DNA from: Acetobacteraceae bacterium
GTDB lineage: Bacteria; Pseudomonadota; Alphaproteobacteria; Acetobacterales; Acetobacteraceae
Direction of reading: 5' to 3'
Assembly (NCBI GenBank): GCA_947475245.1
Contig: CANJLW010000002.1
Coordinates: forward strand, 1 to 64,000
Length of the DNA stretch: 64,000 nt
Position 1 is the first letter of the stretch, and each line of letters begins with the position of its first letter. The notes below the pieces were generated by a model. That model saw only the letters and a program-made list of their open reading frames with translations, did no database searches and was not told the origin of the DNA. A program made the position numbers and the translations under genes. This document shows, in pieces, positions 10,974 through 20,502 of the stretch.

Positions 10974-12682
10974 CAGCGTCTCCCCTCGGGCGGGCGGTCG
11001 CGTTCGACGAGCCAGGCGCGCCAGCCGCCGTAAGCCGAAATATCTTGTGTGCCGATCAGGGCATGCGCCTCCGCCAGGAAGCCCAGGCAAGGTCCGTCCT
11101 CCAGCGCAACGGTGCCGAACCCCAACGGCGGCGGGACCATCCCCAACAGGGTGCCGATGGCGGCGGTCGGCAATGCCCAGACCTCTCCGGCAACAGCGAT
11201 GCCGCCATCGCCAAGCGCCATGCCGGGCCGATTGCCCAGGGCGTGGAGGCGATAGGCGGCGGTGGTGCGGGCTGTCCGCAGGAAGCGGCCGCCCAGCGAC
11301 ACAATCTGGGTATTGAGCGGCAGGCCGGACATATGCGCGCCGATACAGAACAGCGCCGTTTCGTCCGCCGCCGGTCCGTCCGCCGGTTCGGCAGCCGGCA
11401 AATCAGGCGTGGTCGACCGGTGGATGCGATCGGCGATCGCGGCCAACCGCCCTTCCGACCAGGCCGGCCCCAGAACGGTGACGCCGACCGGCAGACCGTC
11501 GGCGCCAAAACCGGCCGGCACGGCAATGGCCGCGAGGTCGCACAAATTGACGAAATTGGTAAACGTCCCGAGGCGGGAGTTGGGGCCGATCGGATCGGTC
11601 GCCAGTTCCGCCAGGGTCGGACAGAACGGCGCGGTCGGAACCAGCAGTGCATCGTATCGCGCGAACAGATCGGATGCGAGGCGTCGTGCCCGCGCCAGGG
11701 CATGGAATGCATCGAATGCGTCCACCGTCTTGCGGGTCCATCCGCCCTCGACGATGGCGCGGGTGACGGGGTGCATGATCTCCGGCCGGTTCTCCACGAC
11801 CTCGCGCAGCGAGGCGGTGCGTTCGGCGACCCATGGGCCGTCATAGAGCAGGCGGGCGATTGCCAGGAACGGGGCCAGATCGACCGTTTCGTGATCGAAA
11901 TCCGCCGCGGCCCGACGATACAGGCGACTGACCTCCGGCTCGCAGAGTTGGTCAATATCCGCGACCGCGATGCGCGGACGGGCGGGCAGGGCGGATCGGC
12001 GCAGATAAGCGTTCGGCGGATGACGGGAATACGGGTCCCGCGCGTCATACCCCGCGATGACCCGCTGCACGCTCAGGGCGATATCGACCGTCCGGGCAAA
12101 GACCGAGATCGTGTCGATCGATCGGCACGCGGGTACCATGCCGGTTGCCGGCACCGCCCCGATCGTCGGCTTCAACCCGACGATGTTGCCGAACGCGGCG
12201 GGGATGCGGCCCGACCCCGCGGTATCGGTCCCCAGGGCGATATCGACGATCCCGGCGGCCACCGCCACGGCGGAACCGGACGACGAACCGCCCGGCACAC
12301 GATCGGCATCGAACACATTTCTAGGCACGCCATAGGGGCTGCGCACACCCACAAGTCCCGTGGCGAACTGATCGAGGTTGGTTTTGCCGATCACCAACGC
12401 GCCCGCGTCGATCAGCCGTTGCACCGCCGGGGCGGATACAGCCGGGGTATAGGCATAGTCGGGACAAGCCGCCGTCGTCGGCATCCCCGCGACGTCGATA
12501 TTGTCCTTGATCGCGACCGTCATTCCCCACAGCGGGCGACCGCGCGGGCCTTCATCCCGCAGGCGTCGAGCCTGGGACAGAATAGCGTCGTCCGACGCGC
12601 GGGCGATCCAGATTGCCGGATCGGCGTGAAGGCGATCCTTCTTGATCGCCGTCTCGGCCGCCGCGAGCGGGCCTCGGGTCAT
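10973..12682 (-). CDS. atzF: Allophanate hydrolase (AtzF type)
   Basis: This 569-residue protein has two domains. Residues 1 to about 440 form an amidase-signature domain with Lys59 (VAIKDNID), GGSSSGSAVAV and the nucleophile serine in GTDTAGSGRIPAA. The last 120 residues, from about ALFCIGAHMSGLPLN to the end, match the allophanate hydrolase C-terminal domain, which decarboxylates the intermediate. AtzF converts allophanate or 1,3-dicarboxyurea to CO2 and ammonia. The gene is first in the overlapping atzF-atzG-atzE set. No urea carboxylase domain or gene is present, so a urea amidolyase role is unlikely. A luciferase-like oxidoreductase gene ends 97 bp upstream on the same strand and may belong to the operon. 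Confidence 0.86.
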   Translation of the reverse strand: MTRGPLAAAETAIKKDRLHADPAIWIARASDDAILSQARRLRDEGPRGRPLWGMTVAIKDNIDVAGMPTTAACPDYAYTPAVSAPAVQRLIDAGALVIGKTNLDQFATGLVGVRSPYGVPRNVFDADRVPGGSSSGSAVAVAAGIVDIALGTDTAGSGRIPAAFGNIVGLKPTIGAVPATGMVPACRSIDTISVFARTVDIALSVQRVIAGYDARDPYSRHPPNAYLRRSALPARPRIAVADIDQLCEPEVSRLYRRAAADFDHETVDLAPFLAIARLLYDGPWVAERTASLREVVENRPEIMHPVTRAIVEGGWTRKTVDAFDAFHALARARRLASDLFARYDALLVPTAPFCPTLAELATDPIGPNSRLGTFTNFVNLCDLAAIAVPAGFGADGLPVGVTVLGPAWSEGRLAAIADRIHRSTTPDLPAAEPADGPAADETALFCIGAHMSGLPLNTQIVSLGGRFLRTARTTAAYRLHALGNRPGMALGDGGIAVAGEVWALPTAAIGTLLGMVPPPLGFGTVALEDGPCLGFLAEAHALIGTQDISAYGGWRAWLVERDRPPEGRR

Positions 12683-12779
12683 GCCCGAGGCCGTTGGGTG
12701 AGGGAAATCCGCCGGTTATCGCTCCACATGCCATCGCAGAATGCAAGCAAGATGCCAACGGGCCGAAGGCGACGCCGCG

Positions 12780-13649
12780 TCAGGCCGCCATCTTCACCAG
12801 CGATTCAATCTCCGTCAGGCGCGGCCCAACCCGTTCCGGCCGCTGGCTGCCCAGGTTCACGACCAGCCGGTGCACGCCGAGTTCGGCATAGGCCTGCATC
12901 GCGTCGATCGGCATGCCGATGGGCGGGGTGATGATGATCTCGAAATCCGCGCCGCGTGTCTTGCCGGCCTTGGCGAAGGCCGCGTCGAGCTTGACCAGCA
13001 TCGCCTTCGTCGCCTCGGGATCGCGATTGAACCCGTACCACCCCGCGCCGAAGCGCACCGCGCGCCGGAACGCCGCGTCGGCATAGCCGCCGACGATGAT
13101 CGGCACATGCGGCTTTTGGATCGGCTTCGGATCCATGCGCATCGTCTCGAACTTCACCCATTTGCCGTTGAAATCGACAACCGGTTCCGTCCACAGGCGC
13201 CGCATGACCTCCAGGAATTCATCGCAGCGCGCGCCGCGATCTTCCCAGCGATACCCGCAGGCTTCCACCTCTTCCTTGTTCCAGCCCACGCCGATCCCGA
13301 AATCGATGCGCCCGTCCGTCAGCCAGTCGAGCGTGCACATCTCCTTGGCGGTGTAGATCGGATTGCGCTGCGGCACCAAGGCAACGCCGGTGCCGAAGCG
13401 CACCTTGCTCGTGACCGCCGCCAGAAAGCCGAATGTCGCGGTTACGTCCAACATGCCGCCACCCGGCGGTACCGGAATGCGACCGTCTTTCGAGCTTGGG
13501 TAGCCGAAGGTGTTCTTGTCGAACAGCGCCACATGCTCCCCCATCCAAATCGACTCCAGGCCGATTTCTTCCGATCTGCGACCGAAATCGCGGATCATGG
13601 CCGGTGTCGCCAAGGGCGACATGAAGGTTGAGAAAACGCCGATTTTCAT
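12780..13649 (-). CDS. LLM-class (luciferase-like) oxidoreductase
   Basis: This 289-residue TIM-barrel protein belongs to the bacterial luciferase-like family, of the F420/FMN-dependent type. It begins MKIGVFSTFMSP and contains the family segments WMGEHVALF, RFGTGVALVPQRNP, LTDGRIDFGIGVGWNKEEVEACG and PIIVGGYADAAFRRAVR. An AAGGAAAG site lies about 8 nt before the ATG at 13649. Members are monooxygenases or dehydrogenases; the cofactor cannot be decided here. The gene lies upstream of atzF-atzG-atzE and divergent from the ABC operon, so it may carry out the first oxidation of a nitrogenous substrate; that is inference. Confidence 0.85.
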   Translation of the reverse strand: MKIGVFSTFMSPLATPAMIRDFGRRSEEIGLESIWMGEHVALFDKNTFGYPSSKDGRIPVPPGGGMLDVTATFGFLAAVTSKVRFGTGVALVPQRNPIYTAKEMCTLDWLTDGRIDFGIGVGWNKEEVEACGYRWEDRGARCDEFLEVMRRLWTEPVVDFNGKWVKFETMRMDPKPIQKPHVPIIVGGYADAAFRRAVRFGAGWYGFNRDPEATKAMLVKLDAAFAKAGKTRGADFEIIITPPIGMPIDAMQAYAELGVHRLVVNLGSQRPERVGPRLTEIESLVKMAA

Positions 13650-13852
13650 GGGGACTTTCCTTATCATCGTTATCGGACGGCGCGATCCGCGACCGGCGCG
13701 GACAGCTTGTGTCGGAATGGTTAGACCGGGAGGCCGCGGTCGGCAATGTGGGCGATTACCTGCTTGACGGGTGGCGAACCCACCGCCACCCTACACCCCA
13801 GCAGCGTCAAGTCTGCGCCGGGGCGGTTTGCACTTTGTTGGGGGCTATGAAC

Positions 13853-15427
13853 ATGCGACGACATTATTTAACGCCGTTCACCTTGCTCGCGGCCCTGGCC
13901 TTGGGTACGCAAACCGCCGCCGCCGAAACTTTCAAATGCCCCAGCACCGGCGGCAATTTCGTCTTTGGTCAGGAAGCGAACATCAACACGCTCGACCAGA
14001 TGACGTCTTCGACCATCTCCACCCGCAACATCGCGATGAACATCTACGAATCGTTGATGACGCGCGACGAGAACAATCGCCCGATCCTGGAACTCGCGGA
14101 GTCCATGACGGAAGCGCCGGATCGCCTGACCTATACCTTCAAGCTGCGCCAGGGCGTCGTCTTCCATAACGGCAAGCCGATGACCTCGGCCGACGTCGTC
14201 GCGTCCTTCGATCGCTATGCGAAAGTGGGCAACCAGCGCAGCACGCTCGACAACGTCGATCGCTGGACCGCGCCCGACCCCTTCACCTTCGTCATGCACA
14301 TGAAGAAGGTGCAGCCGACGTTTATCGAGGCACTCAGCTCCTTCAGCGTGCCGATCGTGATCATCCCCGCGGAAAACCGCGACGTGCCGTCGATGCAGTT
14401 GACCAATCCGATCGGCACCGGCCCGTTCCAATTGGTGGAGGCGATCCCCGGCAGTTCCGTCAAGCTCAAGCGCTATGACGGCTATAAGCCCAATACGACG
14501 TTTGAGCAGCGGACCGGCTTCGGCGGCTATAAGCAAGCCTGCCTGGATACCGTGACTTTCCGCATCGTCACCGAACCCGGCGCGCGGGTCGCCGGCCTGA
14601 AGACCGGCGAACTGCACGGCGTGGAAGACCTGCCGACCAAGTCGCTGCCCGATCTGAAGAAGGACAGCGCCATCACGGTGCTGCCGCTGAACAACTGGTG
14701 GATTCAAACCGCCAGCCCGAACGTGTCCAACGCCCCGACCGATAATCTGATGGTGCGCAAGGCGATCCAGGCCGCGCTCGACATGGATGAAATCATGGAC
14801 GCGGCGTCCGACGGCAATTACCGCCTGAACGTCGGCTTCCAATACCCGAACCAGCCCAGCTACACCGACGCCGGCAAGGAAACCTACAACCTGCGCGACG
14901 CGGCGCTGGCGAAGAAGTACCTCGGTCAGGCCGGCTACAAGGGCGAACCGGTGATCCTGCTGACCAACAAGGATTACCCGCCGATGTATAATTCGGCGTT
15001 GGTGATGCAACAGCAGCTTCAGGCCGTCGGCATCAATGCACAGATGAAGGTCGTGGATTGGCCGACCTCCGTTCAGATGATGCAGAACACCGTCGAAGGG
15101 TGGAATTTCCACTTCACCGGCTGGGGCACGCAGCCGGCTCTCGGCGCGCTCGCAACCATGCAGTTCCTGGTGCAGCCCGGCGCGACCTACAAGCCCAAGG
15201 ACGGCAAGGACGACCCCGATATGTTGGCCGCCTGGACCGACATGAACACGCTGCCCACCGCCGAAGGGCGTCAGGCCGCGTTCGCGGCGATGCAGAAGCT
15301 GGCGCTGGAACGGGTTTACGCGTTGCCGTTCGGCTCCTTCACCAAAGTGCAGGGCGTGCGTTCCAACATCAGCGGCTTCGTCCCGTTCCGGATCCCCCGC
15401 CTCGCGAACGTGGCGATGAAGAACTGA
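13853..15427 (+). CDS. ABC transporter substrate-binding protein, peptide family
   Basis: This 524-residue family 5 solute-binding protein begins MRRHYLTPFTLLAALALG and has a Sec signal peptide ending near TAAAETF. The mature chain has the family landmarks (EANINTLDQMTSS, YESLMTRDENN, FHNGKPMTSADVVASFDRYA). The start at 13853 is preferred over the ATG 6 bp upstream because of the spacing to the GGGGG run before it, but both are possible. It opens a five-gene plus-strand operon with DppBCDF-type genes, 33 bp before the first permease. Likely ligands are peptides or similar small polar compounds. It resembles the binding protein at 7815 in family and length. Confidence 0.92.
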   Translation: MRRHYLTPFTLLAALALGTQTAAAETFKCPSTGGNFVFGQEANINTLDQMTSSTISTRNIAMNIYESLMTRDENNRPILELAESMTEAPDRLTYTFKLRQGVVFHNGKPMTSADVVASFDRYAKVGNQRSTLDNVDRWTAPDPFTFVMHMKKVQPTFIEALSSFSVPIVIIPAENRDVPSMQLTNPIGTGPFQLVEAIPGSSVKLKRYDGYKPNTTFEQRTGFGGYKQACLDTVTFRIVTEPGARVAGLKTGELHGVEDLPTKSLPDLKKDSAITVLPLNNWWIQTASPNVSNAPTDNLMVRKAIQAALDMDEIMDAASDGNYRLNVGFQYPNQPSYTDAGKETYNLRDAALAKKYLGQAGYKGEPVILLTNKDYPPMYNSALVMQQQLQAVGINAQMKVVDWPTSVQMMQNTVEGWNFHFTGWGTQPALGALATMQFLVQPGATYKPKDGKDDPDMLAAWTDMNTLPTAEGRQAAFAAMQKLALERVYALPFGSFTKVQGVRSNISGFVPFRIPRLANVAMKN

Positions 15428-15460
15428 TTTGACGCCGGTCCACCGGGGCGGACCTGGATC

Positions 15461-16408
15461 ATGACGACGCTGATCGTCCGCCGCCTGCTGTCCGCCCTGC
15501 CGATCATGCTGATCGTCAGCCTGATCACCTTCGCGATGATCCACCTGATCCCCGGCGATCCCGCGGTCGCGATCGCCGGCCTGTCGGCAACGCGGGAGCA
15601 GGTGGAGAATATCCGTCGCGATCTGGGCCTGGATCAGCCCCTGATGTCGCAGCTTTGGCACTGGTATGCCAACCTGCTGCAAGGCGATCTCGGCCGTTCG
15701 CTGCTGCTCGGCCAACCCGTCGTCAAGGCGACGATGGACCGGCTGCCGGTCACGCTGGCCCTGTCGGCCTACGCGCTGATTCTGACTCTCGCGATCGGCC
15801 TGACCAGCGGTATTGTCGCGGCGCTGCGGCAGAATACCTGGATCGACCAGGCCGCCATGGTCTTCGCGATGATCGGCATCTCCCTGCCCAACTTCTATCT
15901 CGGCCTGCTGATGATCATCCTGTTCGCCGTGGAACTGCGCTGGCTGCCCACGGGCGGCTACATCCCGCTGATGCAGGACCCGATCGGCTGGCTCGCGACG
16001 TCCACCATGCCGGCCTTCTCGCTCGCCCTACTGCTCGCCGGCCTGCTCGCGCGCATCACCCGATCGACGATGTTGGAGGTGCTGCGTCAGGATTACATCC
16101 GCACCGCCCGCGCCAAGGGCCTGCCCAACCGCCAGGTGGTCATGAAGCACGCGCTGGCCAATGCGATGATCCCGATCGTGACCGTTGTCGGCATCATCGT
16201 CAGTCTGCTGATCTCCGGCTCCGTCGTGACGGAGACGTTGTTCTCCATCCCCGGCATCGGCCAGCTACTGACTCAGGCCGTGCTGAACCGAGACTATCCG
16301 ATGGTGCAGGGCGGACTGCTGATCACCACGGGCCTGCTGGTTCTGGTCAATATCGGCGTGGACGTCTGCTACGCGCTGCTCGATCCGCGCGTGCGCTACG
16401 ATGGTTGA
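15461..16408 (+). CDS. dppB: ABC transporter permease, DppB type
   Basis: This 315-residue inner-membrane permease has six predicted membrane segments. The conserved N-terminal segment is MTTLIVRRLLSALPIMLIV, with the DppB hallmark LGLDQPL further on. The cytoplasmic coupling (EAA) loop is visible as DYIRTARAKGLPNRQV. It forms the membrane channel with the DppC-type subunit, whose start overlaps its end by 8 bp. The transported compound is not known, so dppB describes family rather than proven dipeptide transport. Confidence 0.92.
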   Translation: MTTLIVRRLLSALPIMLIVSLITFAMIHLIPGDPAVAIAGLSATREQVENIRRDLGLDQPLMSQLWHWYANLLQGDLGRSLLLGQPVVKATMDRLPVTLALSAYALILTLAIGLTSGIVAALRQNTWIDQAAMVFAMIGISLPNFYLGLLMIILFAVELRWLPTGGYIPLMQDPIGWLATSTMPAFSLALLLAGLLARITRSTMLEVLRQDYIRTARAKGLPNRQVVMKHALANAMIPIVTVVGIIVSLLISGSVVTETLFSIPGIGQLLTQAVLNRDYPMVQGGLLITTGLLVLVNIGVDVCYALLDPRVRYDG

Positions 16409-17276
16409 TGTCGTCGACCTTTCGGCCCCGCGGCAACACCCGCTGCGGGCCACGCTGCGTCGGTTGATGCACCACCGGCTGTTTCTGCTGGGCCTGTTTC
16501 TGTTCGGCATCGTCGCCATCGTCGCCATGTTGGCGCCGATCATCGCGCCGCTCGATCCCAACAAGCTCGCCATGCGGAACAAATTCCGACCGCCGAGTGC
16601 GGACTTCGTCTTCGGAACGGATAATTTCGGGCGGTCGTTATGGTCTCGTGTCGTATGGGGCGCGCAACTGTCGATGTTCATCGGGTTTTCGGTCGTCGTC
16701 ATCAACGCCGTCTTCGGCACCGCCATCGGCGCGGCGGCGGGCTATTTCCGTAAGCTCGACAACGCCCTGATGCGGGTCAACGACGCCTTGATGGCCTTCC
16801 CCGCCGTCCTCCTCGCCATCGCCGTCACCGCCGTACTCGGCCCCTCCGTCAACGACGTGATCATCGCTTTAGGCATCGTCTATACGCCGCGCACCGCGCG
16901 CATCGTGCGATCCTCGGTCATCGTGCTGCGAGAAATGGAATACGTGCAGGCCGCGGTCGCCGCCGGCGCCGGGCATTGGCGCATTCTGCGCCATCACATC
17001 CTGCCCAACGCGATGGCGCCCCTGATCGTGCAACTGTCGTTCCTGTTCGCCTATGCGGTGCTGACGGAGGCCACCCTGTCCTTCCTGGGCGTCGGCGCGG
17101 TGCCGCCAACGCCCACCTGGGGCAATATCATGGCCGAAGGCCGCCAATACATGCTCGATGCCCCCTGGATCATCACGATCCCCGGCGCCGCGCTGATGAT
17201 CACCGTCCTCGGGCTTAACCTCCTCGGCGACGGGCTACGCGACGTGCTGGACCCGCGCCTGAGGATCCAGTCATGA
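16401..17276 (+). CDS. dppC: ABC transporter permease, DppC type
   Basis: This 291-residue partner permease begins with a polar stretch (MVDVVDLSAPRQHPLR) and a first membrane helix. It carries the DppC family segments DNFGRSLWSRVVWGAQLS and a coupling loop MEYVQAAVAAGAGHWRIL. The start overlaps the end of the upstream permease gene, and the stop overlaps the start of the ATPase gene by 4 bp, so the three genes are translationally coupled. Confidence 0.92.
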   Translation: MVDVVDLSAPRQHPLRATLRRLMHHRLFLLGLFLFGIVAIVAMLAPIIAPLDPNKLAMRNKFRPPSADFVFGTDNFGRSLWSRVVWGAQLSMFIGFSVVVINAVFGTAIGAAAGYFRKLDNALMRVNDALMAFPAVLLAIAVTAVLGPSVNDVIIALGIVYTPRTARIVRSSVIVLREMEYVQAAVAAGAGHWRILRHHILPNAMAPLIVQLSFLFAYAVLTEATLSFLGVGAVPPTPTWGNIMAEGRQYMLDAPWIITIPGAALMITVLGLNLLGDGLRDVLDPRLRIQS

Positions 17277-18250
17277 GCCTGCTTGAAGTCCGCAATCTGA
17301 CCACCGCGTTTCAGACCGCGCGCGGTGAGATCACGGCGATGGAAGATGTCAGCTTCGACCTGAATCCCGGCGAAATCCTGGGCATCGTCGGGGAATCCGG
17401 CAGCGGCAAAAGCGTCACGGCGCTGACCATCATGGGCCTGCTGCCGCGCCCGCCCGCGCGGATCGCCAGTGGATCAATCCGGTTCGGCGGCCAGGAACTC
17501 ACCACGCTGTCCGAGGGGCGGATGCAGAAATTGCGCGGCCCCGGCATCGCCATGGTGTTTCAGGAGCCGATGACCTCCCTGAACCCGGTCTTTACCATCG
17601 GCGACCAGATCGTCGAAACCATCCGCGCGCACGAAAACCTGTCGAACCGCGCCTTGACCGCCCGCGCGATCGAGATGTTGGAGAAAGTGGGAATCCCCTC
17701 GGCCGCCACGCGTATGTCCGATTTTCCGCACCAACTCTCGGGCGGCCAACGGCAACGCGTCATGCTGGCCATCGCGCTGGTCTGCCGACCGAAACTGCTG
17801 ATCGCCGACGAACCGACAACCGCGCTCGATGTCACGATCCAGGCCCAAATTCTCGATCTGATGATGGATCTGCGCGACGAGTTCGGCATGGCGATCATGA
17901 TCATCACTCACAACATGGGCGTCATCGCCGAAACCGCCGACCGAGTCATGGTCATGTATGCGGGACGCGTGGTGGAAGAAGCGCCGGTCATGCGGCTGTT
18001 CGACCATCCGATGCACCCGTATACGCGCGGCCTGCTGGAATGCGTTCCGGCGATCGGGCAGGACAAGGAACGCCTGGTGGCCATCCCCGGTACACTGCCG
18101 GAACCGGCCAACCGCCCCAGGGGATGCCGCTTCGCGCCCCGCTGCGCCCATGCGATCGCCGACTGTTCCGCCGGGTTGCCGCCGCTGGAAACGCTCGCGC
18201 CGCAGCACACCGCCGCCTGCTTCCGCGCCATAGAGCTGCAATCCGCATGA
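17273..18250 (+). CDS. dppD: ABC transporter ATP-binding protein, DppD type
   Basis: This 325-residue ATPase contains a Walker A motif (GESGSGKS), the ABC signature LSGGQRQRV and a Walker B motif (LLIADEPTTALDV). The oligopeptide transporter C-terminal extension is present and includes a cysteine-rich segment (RGCRFAPRCAHAIADC) typical of DppD and DppF, in which cysteines can bind an iron-sulfur cluster. It energises uptake at the inner membrane with the DppF-type subunit. The start overlaps the dppC stop, and the stop overlaps the next ATG. Confidence 0.93.
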   Translation: MSLLEVRNLTTAFQTARGEITAMEDVSFDLNPGEILGIVGESGSGKSVTALTIMGLLPRPPARIASGSIRFGGQELTTLSEGRMQKLRGPGIAMVFQEPMTSLNPVFTIGDQIVETIRAHENLSNRALTARAIEMLEKVGIPSAATRMSDFPHQLSGGQRQRVMLAIALVCRPKLLIADEPTTALDVTIQAQILDLMMDLRDEFGMAIMIITHNMGVIAETADRVMVMYAGRVVEEAPVMRLFDHPMHPYTRGLLECVPAIGQDKERLVAIPGTLPEPANRPRGCRFAPRCAHAIADCSAGLPPLETLAPQHTAACFRAIELQSA

Positions 18251-19227
18251 CGGTTCTGATCGACGCCAAGGGCGTCACCAAACACTTCCCGGTGGAGACC
18301 GGCGGGTTCCTCCGCCGCACGACGATCCCCCTGCGCGCGGTGGAAAACGTCGATCTCCAGATCATGGCCGGCGAAACGCTCGGCCTGGTCGGGGAATCCG
18401 GTTGCGGCAAGTCCACCCTGGGCCGCGTGCTGATCCGCCTGATCGCGGCCACTGACGGCAGCATCCTGTTCGATGGCGTCGATATCCTTAAACTCGACGC
18501 CCAACGCCTGCGCGAAACCCGGCGCGCCATGCAGATCATCTTTCAGGACCCCTACGGTGCCCTGAATCCGCGCATGACGGTCGAGGATATCATCCAGGAA
18601 CCCCTGGCCATTCACGGCATCGCGCCCGGCGACGCGGTCACCCGCATGCTGGACCTCGTCGGTCTGCCGGCCCGCGCGCGGGAACGCTTTCCGCACGAAT
18701 TCTCCGGCGGTCAGCGCCAGCGGATCGGCATCGCCCGCGCCTTGATCCTGCGCCCCAAATTCGTCGTCTGCGATGAACCGGTTTCAGCGCTCGACGTCTC
18801 GGTGCAGGCGCAGATCGTCAACCTGATGTCCGATTTGCAGCGTGAGCTTGCGCTGACCTATCTGTTCATCGCCCACGATCTCGGTGTCGTGAAGCACATC
18901 TCGACCCGCGTCGCGGTCATGTATCTCGGCAAGGTTGTGGAGCTTGCGGATAAAAAGACACTCTACGACCGTCCCCGCCATCCCTATACCCAGGCGCTGA
19001 TCGCGGCGGTGCCCGTCGCCCACCCGGCCCAGCGCCGGCGCGAAACGCGCGATCGCAACCGCCTGCCGGGCGATATACCCAGCGCGCTGCATCCCCCATC
19101 CGGCTGTCGCTTTCACACGCGCTGCCCGTACGTCATGCCGATCTGCAAAGTGCAGGAGCCGAAGGTCGAGGCAATCGAACCCGGCCATCTCGTTGCTTGC
19201 CATCTGATGACAACGACCGCCGCGTAG
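18247..19227 (+). CDS. dppF: ABC transporter ATP-binding protein, DppF type
   Basis: This 326-residue second ATPase begins MTVLIDAKGVTKHFPV at an ATGA overlap with the upstream gene; earlier in-frame starts lie inside that gene. It has Walker A GESGCGKST, signature FSGGQRQRIGIARAL and Walker B FVVCDEPVSALDV, plus the cysteine-bearing tail (SGCRFHTRCPYVMPIC). It completes a full peptide-type ABC transporter with the genes from 13853. About 150 bp without genes separates it from the next gene; no clear T-tract terminator was seen. Confidence 0.93.
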   Translation: MTVLIDAKGVTKHFPVETGGFLRRTTIPLRAVENVDLQIMAGETLGLVGESGCGKSTLGRVLIRLIAATDGSILFDGVDILKLDAQRLRETRRAMQIIFQDPYGALNPRMTVEDIIQEPLAIHGIAPGDAVTRMLDLVGLPARARERFPHEFSGGQRQRIGIARALILRPKFVVCDEPVSALDVSVQAQIVNLMSDLQRELALTYLFIAHDLGVVKHISTRVAVMYLGKVVELADKKTLYDRPRHPYTQALIAAVPVAHPAQRRRETRDRNRLPGDIPSALHPPSGCRFHTRCPYVMPICKVQEPKVEAIEPGHLVACHLMTTTAA

Positions 19228-19304
19228 CCTCGGTCCGCGAGAAAAATACGGCGATACGAAATTAGTTTGTAGCCGGCCCTTCAGCGACGTTTCGCTACGT
19301 CTAA

Positions 19305-19365
19305 CTGTTCCTGTATGCGCCCGTGAATGTTCCAAAGCGAACAAGGGGCGCGAACACGGGAACAG
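19305..19365. repeat. Imperfect inverted repeat before response regulator gene
   Basis: The arm CTGTTCCTGTATGCGCCC (19305-19322) is matched by the near reverse complement at 19345-19365, which starts GGGGCGCG and ends GGGAACAG. It lies directly before the GTG start at 19376 and its right arm runs into the probable ribosome site (CAGGGG). It could be an RNA hairpin controlling translation or a dimeric operator for autoregulation. No T-tract follows. Confidence 0.55.
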
Positions 19366-19375
19366 GGGCAACAAC

Positions 19376-20083
19376 GTGACATACGCATTCAGCGGCTCGT
19401 CGGTCGAACCTCTCAAGCTTTGCGGTTCGGCCAATCGGATCGGCGTGCTGATCGCCGATCGCCACGATCTGACCAGGTTGGGCATGCTCGCCGTCATCGG
19501 CGACGCGCGATCCGACTGGTCGGGCCATGGCGCGGCGGGGATGGAGGAATTGCGCGGCAAAGCGCCGCTTGCATCTCTGCTGGTCGTCGATCTCAACCTT
19601 CCGGGCCTTGACGGCATCGCCGGCATACGCCGCCTGCACGCCGAATACCCCGATCGCACGCTGATCGTGCTGTCGGAAGCCGATGACCGCGAAACCGTGC
19701 TGGCGTGCCTGACCGCCGGCGCGCAAGGCTACATCCTGAAATCCGCCAATGCGGCACAAATCCTGCGCGCGATCGATACGGTGCTGGAAGGCGGCATCCA
19801 CGCCCCCGCCTCCCTCACCATGATCAACCCGCACAGCCCCGCTCGGCGTTCAATGATCGAGGATGGCACGGAAGCCGCGCTGACGCAGTTGACCGACCGG
19901 CAGCGCGACGTGTTCCGCCTGCTGCAAGAAGGATGCGCGACCAAAACTATCGCCCGTCGGCTCGACCTGGCGGTGGGGACCGTGAAAGTTCACCTCGCCG
20001 CGATCTATCGCGCGCTTGGTGTTCGCGGACGGCTGGAGGCCCTGGCGATCGTGCACCGCGCGGGCCATCACGCCATGGCATAG
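19376..20083 (+). CDS. NarL/LuxR-type response regulator
   Basis: This 235-residue two-domain regulator starts at GTG (19376). Its receiver domain has acidic residues in LIADRHD, the phospho-acceptor Asp72 (VVDLNLPGLDG), Ser in IVLSEAD and Lys in GYILKSAN, so phosphorylation should be intact. The C-terminal LuxR helix-turn-helix (LTDRQRDVFRLLQEG followed by GTVKVHLAAIYRALG) binds DNA. No histidine kinase is nearby. The gene converges on the Tad pseudopilin genes, overlapping the last one by 16 bp, so it may regulate the pilus; that is inference. Confidence 0.9.
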   Translation: MTYAFSGSSVEPLKLCGSANRIGVLIADRHDLTRLGMLAVIGDARSDWSGHGAAGMEELRGKAPLASLLVVDLNLPGLDGIAGIRRLHAEYPDRTLIVLSEADDRETVLACLTAGAQGYILKSANAAQILRAIDTVLEGGIHAPASLTMINPHSPARRSMIEDGTEAALTQLTDRQRDVFRLLQEGCATKTIARRLDLAVGTVKVHLAAIYRALGVRGRLEALAIVHRAGHHAMA

Positions 20084-20502
20084 CACGCGGTGACGGTGAC
20101 GTTCTTCGACGAAAACGGCGCGGGCAAAAAGCCGCTGGCGAGATAGGTCGACGTGATCTGCACGATGAAGAACTTGCCGGCGACGGTGTTGCAGGTGGCC
20201 GCGGCGCTGGTCAGCGTGATGTTCGCGGCGGTAATGACGCCCGGCATGATCCAGGTATTGGCGGAACTGATCGCGTAGTTTTGCGTCGCGGTGGCGTTCG
20301 TGCAGGTGGTGGTGGCGGATACATAGCCAATGGCCGCGCAGCGCGCGGTCAGCGCGGCGACGGACTGCAATCCGCCCTTCACCCAGAACAGCAGACCCGC
20401 TTCGATGATGCCGAAGGTGAACAGCAGCAAAGTCGGACCGACCAGAGCAAACTCCACCGCGGTCACGCCGCGCCGGCAGCGCCAAAGCCGAGACAGCATC
20501 AT
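20068..20502 (-). CDS. TadE-like pseudopilin
   Basis: This 144-residue protein has a TadE-type N-terminus: a short basic leader ending RRG, then VTAVEFALVGPTLLLFTFG, which has the prepilin-peptidase site (Gly before Val-Thr-Ala-Val-Glu-Phe) and a hydrophobic helix. Minor pseudopilins of this kind are processed by the Tad prepilin peptidase and help start or anchor Flp pilus assembly. The ATG at 20502 overlaps the stop of the upstream pseudopilin gene (ATGATGA). It is the last gene of the minus-strand pilus operon. Confidence 0.85.
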   Translation of the reverse strand: MMLSRLWRCRRGVTAVEFALVGPTLLLFTFGIIEAGLLFWVKGGLQSVAALTARCAAIGYVSATTTCTNATATQNYAISSANTWIMPGVITAANITLTSAAATCNTVAGKFFIVQITSTYLASGFLPAPFSSKNVTVTACYAMA

